DNA from: Pseudarthrobacter enclensis
Lineage (GTDB): Bacteria > Actinomycetota > Actinomycetes > Actinomycetales > Micrococcaceae
NCBI RefSeq assembly: GCF_030811655.1
Contig: NZ_JAUSRE010000013.1
Location: forward strand, 1 to 64,000
DNA length: 64,000 nt
Direction: 5' to 3'
Below, one piece after another: positions 43,249 through 51,677 of the stretch (its first letter is position 1; the number at the start of each line of letters is the position of its first letter). The translations under genes were made by a program, and so were the position numbers. The notes under the pieces were generated by a model. It was given only the letters and a program-made list of their open reading frames with translations, searched no databases and was not told where the DNA came from.

Positions 43249-44622
43249 TTATGAGCGGTCTGCGGTCAGAACCGCTGCGGTGTGGCGCGGTGTTGTGGAA
43301 ATTGGGTTTCCGAGTCGGTCCAGCGGGGTCCTGAAGGTCTCTTTAGCGGTGAGAGCGCTTAGGACCGCGAGCAAGGAGATCACGGCGGAAATGACTGCGA
43401 CGGGCATCCAGTCCCCCGGCTTACCTGCGGTGAGTGCCGTGTACACGCTGGGGGCGAAGCCAGCGGCAATCAGGCCGATCTGGAGACCCAAGGCCATGCC
43501 TGTCTGGCGGACTTTGAGATTGAACATCTCCGCGAAGAACGACGGATACGTGGCGTTGATGGCCGCGTAAGCACAAGCCACGGAGAGGAACCCCGTGAGG
43601 AAGAGCAGCGGAATGTTTCCACTTTGAATGGATCCGAAATACGCGAAGATCATCAGCGCGCAGCCGATGTTTCCCGCAATGAAGACCGGCTTCCGTCCGA
43701 TCCAGTCAGACAGCCTTGCGAGCAGCGGCTGAGTCAGGAGAGCAAACACGTGGCTGACGATGAGAACCCAGAGCATGGTGCTCCGCGGGATGGCATAGAC
43801 CCCGGTAGCCAAGGAGAGAGCGAAGACCTTAATGACGGTGTCAATTGCAAAAGCGAGGGAGCAGAACGTCACTCGGATGATGGAGGCCCAGTGGGAGCGG
43901 AACACCTCAACAACCGGTACCTTGACGAGGGTGTGTTCCTTCTGGGCTTCCACGAAGGCTTCAGGTTCATCGAGCTTGGCGCGGATGATGAATCCGGCCA
44001 GAGTAACAAAAGCGCTCAACAGGAAGGGAATCCGCCATCCCCAGCTGAGAAGCTGGTCTTCCGGCAGTGCCGATATGGGCACGAAAATCAGGGTTGCCAG
44101 GACGAAGCCGGCGACGATTCCGTTAGGGGAAAAGCTGGTGAAGAAAGCACGGCGGCCCTCCGGGGAAACCTCAATCGTGAGCACTGTTGCCGCTGCGGTC
44201 TCACCCCCGACGGAGATGCCTTGCAGGATTCGAAGAGTGACCAGCAGGATGGGTGCCCAGATACCGATTTGGGCATAGCTGGGCAGGCACCCCACCAGGA
44301 AGGTGGCTGACCCCATGAGGACGAGGATGGCCACCAGGACTTTCTTCCTGCCGATTCGGTCTCCGAAGTGTCCCAGGAGGATCGCGCCGATCGGCCGCGC
44401 CACGTACGAGACGGCAAAGGTCGCGAGTGCGGCAATGGTCGCTACGCTGCCAGTCTCCGGGAAGAAGATCTTCCCGAAAACCAAGGCAGCGGCCAGCGCG
44501 TAAATGTAGTTGTCGTAATACTCCAGTGTTCCGCCCGCCATGCCGGCGACGGCGGCGCGAAGAGGACTGTTTTTCTTTGCCTCGGGCGGGTGGGAGTAAG
44601 TGTGCTGCAGCGAGTTGTTCAC
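43249..44622 (-). CDS. MFS transporter, metabolite:H+ symporter (MHS) family
   Basis: 457 residues if the GTG at 44622 is the start; AAGGAG lies seven bases before it, whereas the ATG at 44637 has none. Twelve membrane segments. MHS marks are AGGTLEYYDNYIYALAAAL at the first segment, GHFGDRIGRKKVLV between segments 2 and 3, and RILQGISVGGETAAATVL. MHS symporters import carboxylates, shikimate, betaine or alpha-ketoglutarate, so this operon may import an acid rather than a neutral sugar. The C-terminal tail is polar. Confidence 0.88.
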   Translation of the reverse strand: MNNSLQHTYSHPPEAKKNSPLRAAVAGMAGGTLEYYDNYIYALAAALVFGKIFFPETGSVATIAALATFAVSYVARPIGAILLGHFGDRIGRKKVLVAILVLMGSATFLVGCLPSYAQIGIWAPILLVTLRILQGISVGGETAAATVLTIEVSPEGRRAFFTSFSPNGIVAGFVLATLIFVPISALPEDQLLSWGWRIPFLLSAFVTLAGFIIRAKLDEPEAFVEAQKEHTLVKVPVVEVFRSHWASIIRVTFCSLAFAIDTVIKVFALSLATGVYAIPRSTMLWVLIVSHVFALLTQPLLARLSDWIGRKPVFIAGNIGCALMIFAYFGSIQSGNIPLLFLTGFLSVACAYAAINATYPSFFAEMFNLKVRQTGMALGLQIGLIAAGFAPSVYTALTAGKPGDWMPVAVISAVISLLAVLSALTAKETFRTPLDRLGNPISTTPRHTAAVLTADRS

Positions 44623-44672
44623 TGACGTCTCCTTCATTGCAGATTCAGTTGCGGGGGCGGCTTGAGCGTTAT

Positions 44673-45677
44673 CTACGGGATGATTATCGTTTTGCCGCGG
44701 CCGAGGTGTCCGGCCGCGTAAGAAGCGATAGCTGCGGGTGCCTGATCGAGGCCGTGGACGAGGTCGTTGGGCAGTGCAGCGAGGCCGTGGATGGACAAAA
44801 GCTCGGCAGCTGTGTGGAGGTCTTCCGAGGTATAGCAGAAGGTTCCCGTAAGCGTGAGTTCATGGTGGACGAGATCCTTTGAAGGCGGCAGGGTTCCGCC
44901 TTCGGCGAGTCCGGCCACGCAAATTGTGGAGCCCCGTTCCATCAGACCCATGACTGCGCTGATGGTGGTGCCGTTTCCTACCGTGTCGATAGCGACAGTC
45001 CAGCGTTCTGCCGGGGTTTCCCCGGGCGCGATGGCAGTGACGCCGTACTCCCCAATGGTTGCCCTGCGGAGCGCATCCGGTTCGACGATGGTGACGCTGC
45101 CGGCGCCAAGGCTTCGGGCCTGCAGGGCGCAGGCCATGCCGATCGCTCCGCCTCCTATGATGCCCACCCGCGCACCGGAGGTGACTCCGGCGCGCGAGCA
45201 GGCGTGGACACCCACCGCCAGCGGTTCAACGAGGCCCAAGGATTTCGGGTCAGGGTTCCCAGGGACCGGGATCGTCTGTGATGCGTCGACGGTGATTTGT
45301 GTTTGAAGTCCGCCGTCGAGGTCAAGGCCCATGAGGCGGCGTTCGCTGCACAGGGCCCGCGAGCCGGTTGCACATTCGGGGCAGTGGCCGCAGACGATGT
45401 TGGGGTCAACGGCTACCAGCTGGCCGATGGCCCGGTCCGCGACATCAGCGCCTACTTCTACGATGGTTCCCCCGAATTCGTGCCCGAGAACCGTTCCGGC
45501 AGGTACGCCCGGGTAATTGCCCCTCCAGATCGTCACATCCGTCCCGCAGACACCGACGCTTTCGATACGGATGACGACTTCGTTGCTGGTGGTGTGTTGA
45601 GGTGACGGGCGGTCTTCAAGGGCCAACTGTTCCGGCCCCGTCCAGGCGACTCCGCGGAACTGCGTTGTGGTGTCCAT
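44673..45677 (-). CDS. Zinc-dependent alcohol dehydrogenase (MDR family)
   Basis: 334 residues. The catalytic zinc site is VGVCGTDVTIWRG with GHEFGGTIVEVG. The structural zinc cysteines are in VCGHCPECATGSRALCSE, and the Rossmann motif is VGIIGGGAIGMACAL. The start codon overlaps the flavoprotein stop as TAATG. It oxidises a secondary alcohol, by homology pattern a sugar alcohol or threonine-like substrate. It probably works with the FAD enzyme encoded just before it. Confidence 0.88.
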   Translation of the reverse strand: MDTTTQFRGVAWTGPEQLALEDRPSPQHTTSNEVVIRIESVGVCGTDVTIWRGNYPGVPAGTVLGHEFGGTIVEVGADVADRAIGQLVAVDPNIVCGHCPECATGSRALCSERRLMGLDLDGGLQTQITVDASQTIPVPGNPDPKSLGLVEPLAVGVHACSRAGVTSGARVGIIGGGAIGMACALQARSLGAGSVTIVEPDALRRATIGEYGVTAIAPGETPAERWTVAIDTVGNGTTISAVMGLMERGSTICVAGLAEGGTLPPSKDLVHHELTLTGTFCYTSEDLHTAAELLSIHGLAALPNDLVHGLDQAPAAIASYAAGHLGRGKTIIIP

Positions 45678-47053
45678 TAGACGGAAGCCAGCTCGTCGCC
45701 GTCGGCTGGGATGGGTGCATTGGCCATTGCTGCGTCCGCTGCCCGTCGGCCGAAGACGAGACCGAAAATGATGCCGCCTACGTAACGCCGGTCCTGTGCC
45801 CCGCCGGCGTCTGCGCCTGCAGCGAAAAGACCGGGCACCGGCTGGTTGTCACGGTTCAGGACCTGGCTGTCACCGTTCACGCGCAGGCCGCCGAAGGGGA
45901 TTGTGATGCACGGCTGAAGTTCGACCGCGCGGAAAGGGCCCTTCTTCAGCGGGCTCGGACGCTCGGGCAACGGTGCATCCAGGCTTACGGAGTCTCCGCT
46001 GGTGGCACGCTGGTAGTTCTCCAGCGTGGTCGTAAGACCTGCACGGTCAACGCCCCAGCTGGCCACTACCTCAATCAGTTCCTCCAAGGTCTCGGTTTCG
46101 GCAGTGCGGGCGCCCAGCTTGGTTGCCTCAGCATGACGGTCCAGGGCCATGCCGCTGGGATATGGCACGGCCAGTGCACGGTTCTGCTGCACTTCGTCGT
46201 CCCAAATAAGGACTCCCCGCTGGCCGGGCTCGCGAACGACAGCCTGGTTGGAGACTTCGTCGCCCAGGGACTCGTCGGTGAAGCGCCGGCCGAGCCGGTT
46301 GACGATGATGCCGTAGGCGGAGAAGTAGAGGGTCAGGCGCAGGAACACTTCAGGGGAAACGGGGAGCGGGCTGGGAAGTGTGTGGCCGTAAAAGCCCGAC
46401 AGGTGCCGGCTGGCCGCGCCTCCCGCGGCAGCACCCAGACGGAAGCCGTCACCAACTGACTGGGGATTGCTCCGGACAGCAATGTCGTCCGCCCCGTTGC
46501 CAATGAACTTCTGCTTCAGCTCCGGGTCTCCCTGGAATCCTCCTGTGGCCAGCAGCGTGGCCGTGCCGGACACCGTCTTGGTTTCTCCGTTGTGGAGAAA
46601 GGTCACGCCGGAAACCCGGCCCTCATTGACGACGAGGTCAACTTTGCTGACTCCTGTCAGCATGGCACCGCCGGTATTGCTGACCTTGGAGGACCACTTG
46701 GCGATGAGGTCCTGAATGTCGATTTTGCAGGCACGGCCCCACTCCAGGTGATCGAGCCATTCATCGGAGACCTTGATGTCTGAGTCACGCACGTCCTGCA
46801 CGGCCCGCTCGTATCCTTCGACGACAAGCGGTCCGAGGACAGGGTCACCATCGGGCTGGATGCGGCGAAGTACGTCCAGGTTGGGCGCGGTCCAAAGGAT
46901 GCCGGCAGAAAGGGCAGCTGATCCGCCAGGGGCGTCTCCCTTTTCCAAGAGCAGAACACGTCCACCCAGGTCGGTGGCTCGGTTGGCTGCTGCGAGTCCT
47001 GCTGCTCCCGCTCCGACGACGATCAGATCGAAGGGCTTTGAAAGGTCGGTCAT
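45677..47053 (-). CDS. FAD-dependent oxidoreductase (fumarate reductase/3-ketosteroid dehydrogenase-like)
   Basis: 458 residues from an ATG behind AAGGGAGAGAC. FAD-binding GAGAAGLAAANRATDLGG is at about 13-30 with the LLLEKGDAPGGSAALSAG continuation. GLRVNGDSQVLNRDNQPVPG and LFAAGADAGGAQDRRYVGG near the C-terminus are typical of the fumarate reductase / ketosteroid dehydrogenase flavoprotein group. It probably introduces or reduces a carbon-carbon double bond next to a keto or carboxyl group. It is first gene of the minus-strand operon controlled by the two operator sites in front of it. Confidence 0.85.
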   Translation of the reverse strand: MTDLSKPFDLIVVGAGAAGLAAANRATDLGGRVLLLEKGDAPGGSAALSAGILWTAPNLDVLRRIQPDGDPVLGPLVVEGYERAVQDVRDSDIKVSDEWLDHLEWGRACKIDIQDLIAKWSSKVSNTGGAMLTGVSKVDLVVNEGRVSGVTFLHNGETKTVSGTATLLATGGFQGDPELKQKFIGNGADDIAVRSNPQSVGDGFRLGAAAGGAASRHLSGFYGHTLPSPLPVSPEVFLRLTLYFSAYGIIVNRLGRRFTDESLGDEVSNQAVVREPGQRGVLIWDDEVQQNRALAVPYPSGMALDRHAEATKLGARTAETETLEELIEVVASWGVDRAGLTTTLENYQRATSGDSVSLDAPLPERPSPLKKGPFRAVELQPCITIPFGGLRVNGDSQVLNRDNQPVPGLFAAGADAGGAQDRRYVGGIIFGLVFGRRAADAAMANAPIPADGDELASV

Positions 47054-47072
47054 GTCTCTCCCTTGAGTTTCA

Positions 47073-47133
47073 GTGGTAAACGTTTGCCACTATATCCATA
47101 AGAATCTGCTTGGCAATGGCAAAGGTTTACCAT
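47073..47133. promoter_or_regulatory. Two LacI-family operators between flavoprotein and lacI-type genes
   Basis: GTGGTAAACGTTTGCCAC (47073-47090) and ATGGCAAAGGTTTACCAT (47116-47133) are near-palindromes of the LacI type (TGGTAAACGTTTGCCA core), centres 43 bases apart. They lie in the divergent promoter between the flavoprotein operon and the LacI gene at 47205, its likely product being both repressor and autoregulator. They are distinct in sequence from the AGTAAGCGCTTACT set. Confidence 0.75.
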
Positions 47134-47204
47134 TAAGCTAGTGTGAGATAAGCCACCTGTCAACCAGGCTTAAGTCCGGATTGACACACCAAAGGAGTTG
47201 GACC

Positions 47205-48236
47205 TTGGCAACATTGCGTGAAGTAGCCGAACTAGCTGGCGTCTCCGTGGCCACTGCTTCTCGTGTTCTCAACGGCTCGGCACATCCAGTCTCCTCTGAT
47301 GTCCGCGACAGCGTGCAAACGGCGGCCAAGACGCTGGGATATACCCCGAGTGCGGCTGCTCAAGCCCTGAAGCAACAACGAAGCAAGATCATCGGTGTCA
47401 TTGCGAGCGACATACTCGACCCTTATTTCGCGGAACTGGCCCGCGGCATTGAAATTGAAGCAGCGAAGTCCGGTTACGTCACAATTTTGGCAAATGCCAA
47501 TCGGGACCCGGAGCAGGAACGAACAAAATTCCGTGTCCTTCGTGAACATCAGGCATCGGGTATCGTGTTCTGTGGCAGCGACATAGAAGGAGCCCCCGGA
47601 ACAGCTGAACTGGCCCGTGACGTCAACATGGCTGTAAGAGCCGGAACCAGGGTCGTGGCGCTTGCGCCCCGGGGCTTTGATTCTACAAAGATCATCATTG
47701 ACAATGTGGAAGCCTCCTACGAGCTCACGCGGTACATGCTGTCGCTGGGCCATCGCAGAGTTACCTTCATCGGCGGCGTTCCAGGCCTGACGGCAGTTGA
47801 GCAACGAGCGGACGGCTACCGAAGGGCTATGTTTGAAGCCCAGCTGGTCCCCCACGTTGTAGGTCGAACAGGAATGCGCCAGGAATCAGGACGAAATGCC
47901 ATCGCGGGCATCGTTGCAGAGGGCTCGCTTCCGGAAGCAATAGTTTGCGCCAACGATGAAATTGCCGTCGGTGTCCTTGCCTACCTGTGGACCTCCGGAT
48001 ATAGAACTCCCGAGGATGTATCTGTAGCCGGCATCGGCGGCACCCGAGGCGGCGCAGTATTCGGTCTCACAACCATGACCCTGCCACTCGTTGAATTGGG
48101 TGGCTTAGCTGCACGGTACATTGCAAGTGCCAGCGCTCAACCATCTGTTCCCGAGCCTCCGAGATTTGAACTCAGCATAGGCTCAACAACCGCTAAGGCA
48201 ACGTCCGGTCAAGCCCGCTCCCAACAGTTTGGATAA
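47205..48236 (+). CDS. LacI-family transcriptional repressor, copy 2
   Basis: 343 residues from a TTG at 47205, seven bases behind AAGGAG; the longer frame to 47181 lacks a ribosome site. The helix-turn-helix is TLREVAELAGVSVATASRVLNG at the very N-terminus, then the effector domain starting IIGVIASDILDPYFAELARG, with AIVCANDEIAVGVLAYL and VSVAGIGGTRGGAVFG. It is divergent from the 47053-40325 operon and almost certainly represses it from the two palindromes between them. Inducer unknown. Confidence 0.9.
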   Translation: MATLREVAELAGVSVATASRVLNGSAHPVSSDVRDSVQTAAKTLGYTPSAAAQALKQQRSKIIGVIASDILDPYFAELARGIEIEAAKSGYVTILANANRDPEQERTKFRVLREHQASGIVFCGSDIEGAPGTAELARDVNMAVRAGTRVVALAPRGFDSTKIIIDNVEASYELTRYMLSLGHRRVTFIGGVPGLTAVEQRADGYRRAMFEAQLVPHVVGRTGMRQESGRNAIAGIVAEGSLPEAIVCANDEIAVGVLAYLWTSGYRTPEDVSVAGIGGTRGGAVFGLTTMTLPLVELGGLAARYIASASAQPSVPEPPRFELSIGSTTAKATSGQARSQQFG

Positions 48237-48665
48237 CGAGCTAATCGAAACAGCTGCACCTTTAGAAAGGCCACCTTACGGAGGGAGAAGTGTGCAGTTG
48301 GATCGCACCCCAACCTGACGCCAAAAGCGTCTGACAAGGGATGACTTGGCCCGATGGTGAAGCAGCCACCTGTCCTCGACGCCCCGCCCCTTCACAACAG
48401 GTGGCATAGCCCCACTGACCCAATGGGACGTCGCCGAGTCCAGATTCATTGGGCTATTTCACGCTCCCCCGGCCGGATTCTTCCCCTCCGACTGTCCGGG
48501 TGGGATCTTAGAACGTCGTGAACCACTGTCAGTGAACCGGGACATCGCACTATTCTGACGCCGCCACACGAACGTGCGGGTATCGTTTAGGCACCCGGGA
48601 CAAACGGAACGGCCCCCTGACGAAATCTCCATTATCGGCTTTATTATCGACGGGGAGTGGCGAGG
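48237..48665. other. Gene-free gap left of the intact IS256
   Basis: 429 bases with no gene I can support. A 9-bp stem GCCACCTGT/ACAGGTGGC with a 23-base loop (48365-48405) may terminate the LacI transcript. Two short similar stretches, ACCGGGACATCGCAC (about 48536) and ACCCGGGACAAACGG (about 48592), look like fragments of insertion-sequence ends. CATTATCGGCT close to 48630 also occurs at about 26734, just right of the other IS256 copy, so both may have hit related DNA. Confidence 0.35.
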
Positions 48666-50026
48666 GGGACTGTCTGAATAACGGTGGATCCATGGTTGGC
48701 CTGACACGCCGGGTGTTGCCTGGCGGGGAGGACTGATCATGAGCGACACCATGGATCCCATGGCGACTGATGTGGATCAGCAAGAGTTAGCGCAGCAGCT
48801 CCTGGCCCAGGCCAGAGAGCAAGGAATTGAGCTGGTTGGCCCGGACGGGCTTTTGAACCGGCTCACCAAGAACGTCCTGGAGACCGCGTTGGAAGCCGAA
48901 ATGGACGAACACCTTGGATACGAAAAGCACGACGTGTCCGGGCGCGGCAGCGGGAACTCCCGCAACGGCACGCGCACGAAGACGGTGCTGACCGAGATCG
49001 GGCCGGTGGAGATCGACGTGCCGCGGGACACCGGTTCGACGTTCGATCCGCAGATCGTTCGGAAACGGCAGCGACGGTTGACCGGTGTGGATGAGATCGT
49101 GTTGTCGCTGAGCGCGAAGGGCCTCACAACCGGGGAGATCGCCGCTCACTTTGCAGAGGTGTTCGGCGCCAGGGTCTCCAAGGACACGATCTCGCGGATC
49201 ACGGAGAAGGTCATCGGCGAGATGACTGAGTGGCAGAACCGTCCCCTGGACCGTGTCTACCCGGTGGTGTTCATCGACGCGATTCACGTCAAGGTCCGCG
49301 ATGGGCAGGTCACGAACCGGCCGGTCTACGTCGCTATCGGCGTCAGCGTCAACGGCGAACGCGACATCCTCGGGCTGTGGGCCGGGGACGGCGGCGAAGG
49401 GGCAAAGTTCTGGCTTTCGGTGCTGACCGAAATCAAGAACCGGGGTGTGGAGGACGTCTGCATCACGGTCTGCGACGGACTCAAGGGCCTGCCAGAGGCG
49501 ATCACCACCGTCTGGTCCTTGGCGGTGGTCCAAACCTGCATCGTGCACCTGATCCGCAACACCTTCCGCTACGCCGCCCGCCAGTACTGGGACGAGATGT
49601 CCAAGGACCTGCGCCCGGTCTACACAGCACCCTCAGAGGCGGCAGCGAAGGAACGCTTCGTGGAGTTCTCAACCAAATGGGGCCGGCAGTACCCGGCGAT
49701 CACCCGGCTGTGGGAGAACGCCTGGAGCGAGTTCGTGCCGTTCCTGGACTACGACGTGGAAATCCGGCGGGTCATCTGCAGCACCAACGCCATCGAATCC
49801 GTCAACGCCCGTTACCGGCGCGCGGTCAGGGCACGCGGCCATTTCCCTACCGAGCAGGCGGCCCTGAAATGCCTCTACCTGGCCACCCGGGCCCTGGACC
49901 CTACAGGCAAAGGCAGGGCACGATGGGCCACACGATGGAAGCCGGCACTGAACGCCTTCGCCATCAGCTTCGACGGAAGAATCAACTAAATGCCAACCGC
50001 GGATCCACCGAAAATCGGACAGTCGC
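48666..50026 (+). mobile_element. Intact IS256-family element with 8-bp target duplication
   Basis: A 1361-bp element with terminal repeats GGGACTGTCTGAATAACGG at the left and, inverted, GCGACTGTCCGATTTTCGG at the right. It is flanked by direct repeats TGGCGAGG (48658-48665 and 50027-50034). It carries one intact transposase gene. The copy at 21357-26714 is in the opposite orientation and nearly identical, so the two can recombine and invert the DNA between them. Confidence 0.92.
48739..49989 (+). CDS. IS256-family transposase
   Basis: 416 residues from an ATG with GGGGAGGACTGATC before it. The mutator-type transposase has catalytic aspartates in VVFIDAIHVKV and TVCDGLKGLPEAI and the glutamate in NAIESVNARYRRA. 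The N-terminal region has NVLETALEAEMDEHLGYEKH and the zinc-free helix-turn-helix region LSLSAKGLTTGEIAAHFAEVFG. Full length and unbroken, so probably active; it could also mobilise the broken copy's ends. Confidence 0.93.
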   Translation: MSDTMDPMATDVDQQELAQQLLAQAREQGIELVGPDGLLNRLTKNVLETALEAEMDEHLGYEKHDVSGRGSGNSRNGTRTKTVLTEIGPVEIDVPRDTGSTFDPQIVRKRQRRLTGVDEIVLSLSAKGLTTGEIAAHFAEVFGARVSKDTISRITEKVIGEMTEWQNRPLDRVYPVVFIDAIHVKVRDGQVTNRPVYVAIGVSVNGERDILGLWAGDGGEGAKFWLSVLTEIKNRGVEDVCITVCDGLKGLPEAITTVWSLAVVQTCIVHLIRNTFRYAARQYWDEMSKDLRPVYTAPSEAAAKERFVEFSTKWGRQYPAITRLWENAWSEFVPFLDYDVEIRRVICSTNAIESVNARYRRAVRARGHFPTEQAALKCLYLATRALDPTGKGRARWATRWKPALNAFAISFDGRIN

Positions 50027-50034
50027 TGGCGAGG

Positions 50035-50421
50035 TCAAAACTTCTTGGGAGTGGGCTGGTAAGCGATAAATTTCCAGGCACCGGACTCTTGAACCCAGAC
50101 GGCAAGGTACCTGTTGTTCAGGGTCTTTTGCTGCCCGTTCACGGTTACATCCGCCTCCATTTGTCCCAAAACCAATGCCGTGTCGTCAATGATCAGGACG
50201 TCTTCGATATGATGATCGATCCGGTGGTATCTAAGGCTGCCGGTACGGAGTTTTCGGACGTAGTCTTCTAAGGAATCGCGGTTTCCGCCCGAATGCGAAT
50301 ACACGAGCCGCTTGTGGGATAAGTCTTCCAACACGTCGAAGTCCTGCTCGAGAACAGCCTGAAAGCGACGGTCTTCCAAGCGGCGGACTGATGTTTGCGC
50401 GGTCATGCCAGCGTTCGTCAT
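50035..50421 (-). CDS. NTF2/SnoaL-like protein (DUF4440 type), copy 1
   Basis: 128 residues with the cone-shaped NTF2-fold pattern: an N-terminal helix VRRLEDRRFQAVLEQDFDVLE, then LVYSHSGGNRDSLEDYVRKL, YHRIDHHIEDVLIIDD and a terminal LAVWVQESGAWKFIAYQPTP. The protein at 58684-59091 is a clear paralogue. The fold hosts small dehydratases and isomerases (for example scytalone dehydratase, SnoaL), and the His/Asp/Tyr content would allow acid-base chemistry; this is inference. Its stop codon (50035-50037) begins right after the IS256 target duplication, so the insertion just missed the gene. It is probably last in the operon beginning at 57407. Confidence 0.72.
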   Translation of the reverse strand: MTNAGMTAQTSVRRLEDRRFQAVLEQDFDVLEDLSHKRLVYSHSGGNRDSLEDYVRKLRTGSLRYHRIDHHIEDVLIIDDTALVLGQMEADVTVNGQQKTLNNRYLAVWVQESGAWKFIAYQPTPKKF

Positions 50422-50605
50422 AGCGTTTTCCTTGCTTTGGTTATCGCCGAACTGGTCTGGCGGTGGTTAAGTGTGGCTACAGCAGCCTTTCGATCCTGAA
50501 TGCTCCGAGTCGTAACCCCGGGTGCCCAGCATCCTGACTTGAGACAACGGAGTTGTGTGGATATCTCCCAAGACATGAGCGGAAGCCGCTGCCAACAGGT
50601 CATGA

Positions 50606-51664
50606 TCAGGGCCTGACAAGGATTTTCAGATCGTTACCGTTGGGGTCCGAGAGGGCGTCGAATCCCCGGCCGACCACGTCCTTGATGTCGATGACAGAGG
50701 TCAGAGCCTTCTCCACCGGGTACTTGCCTCGTTCAATCAGCCTGATGACGCGCGGCCAGTCATTGATGCTGAAGCACCAGCTTCCGTATATTGTGAGTTC
50801 GTTTTCCGACAGTCTCATGGCGTCGATCTGGGCGGGCTTGGTGTGTAGTCCGGTTTGAACGATGCCGCCGCGGCGGCGCGTCTGGTCGATGCCCAACGCG
50901 AGGCCCGCTCCGGTTCCGGAGCACTCAATGGTGAGGTCCATTCCGAGTCCTTGTGTCACTTCCCGCAGAGCGTCGTCGGTTTCTTCAGCCGTTGGATCAA
51001 GGACGGGGCCGACGTTGAGCTCCCGGGCCAGTTTCGCTCGCTGTGCATTGGGTTCAACGATTGCGATGGTGCCTGCACCCATGGCGTCGGCATAGAGGGC
51101 GCTCAGGATTCCGATGGGCCCTGCTCCGATAATAAGAACGTTGTCGCCGCCCACGAGATTTCCTCGATCGACGCCGTAGGCGGCAACTGCTGCCGGTTCG
51201 ACCAGGGCTCCCTCTTCGAAGCTCATCGATTCGGGGAGGGGGGCGATGTTGTAGGGCTTGACCTTGGCATACCGGGCCAGCCCTCCGGATTCTGCGCTCA
51301 GGCCAAGGCTGGCGAATTTGGTGCAGAGGGCCTGCATTCCGCGGCGGCAGAAGTAGCATTCATGACACACGACCGACGGCATAATGGCCACCTTGGTGCC
51401 GATCGCAAGGCCGGATACGGCAGGCCCTTTTTCCACGATGGTTCCGGAGAACTCATGACCGAGGATCTGGGGAAGCTGAGCGTGGGTCAGGGGGTGCGGG
51501 GACTTGGGCGTGACGATGGGTCCGGACTGGTATTCGTGCAGGTCGGTTCCACAGATCCCGCAGAGAGCGACTTCGACAATGATGTCGTCCGCCTGGGAGA
51601 TCACAGGGTCCGCGACCTCTTCGACGCGGATGTCCCCTGCTGTGTAATAGCGTGCGGCTAGCAT
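50606..51664 (-). CDS. Zinc-dependent alcohol dehydrogenase (2,3-butanediol/sorbitol dehydrogenase-like)
   Basis: 352 residues from the ATG at 51664, which follows AAGGAGAAAGACCGA; a longer frame is ignored. The catalytic zinc region is CGICGTDLHEYQSGP with GHEFSGTIVEKG. The structural cysteines are in VVCHECYFCRRGMQALCTK, and the Rossmann motif is VLIIGAGPIGILSALYADAMG. This arrangement, with a His-Glu-Tyr after the first cysteine, is common in butanediol and polyol dehydrogenases. It starts 14 bases after the SDR stop in the third importer operon and probably oxidises a polyol hydroxyl. Confidence 0.87.
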   Translation of the reverse strand: MLAARYYTAGDIRVEEVADPVISQADDIIVEVALCGICGTDLHEYQSGPIVTPKSPHPLTHAQLPQILGHEFSGTIVEKGPAVSGLAIGTKVAIMPSVVCHECYFCRRGMQALCTKFASLGLSAESGGLARYAKVKPYNIAPLPESMSFEEGALVEPAAVAAYGVDRGNLVGGDNVLIIGAGPIGILSALYADAMGAGTIAIVEPNAQRAKLARELNVGPVLDPTAEETDDALREVTQGLGMDLTIECSGTGAGLALGIDQTRRRGGIVQTGLHTKPAQIDAMRLSENELTIYGSWCFSINDWPRVIRLIERGKYPVEKALTSVIDIKDVVGRGFDALSDPNGNDLKILVRP

Positions 51665-51677
51665 TCGGTCTTTCTCC

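Noticed and set aside
48459..48761. 100-residue minus-strand frame left of the intact IS256
   Set aside because: It reads across the IS256 terminal repeat and the target duplication, so it is an accidental frame.
21349..50034. A composite transposon bounded by the two IS256 copies
   Set aside because: Each copy has its own different 8-bp duplication (CTGCCAGC and TGGCGAGG), so they inserted independently rather than moving the intervening DNA as a unit.
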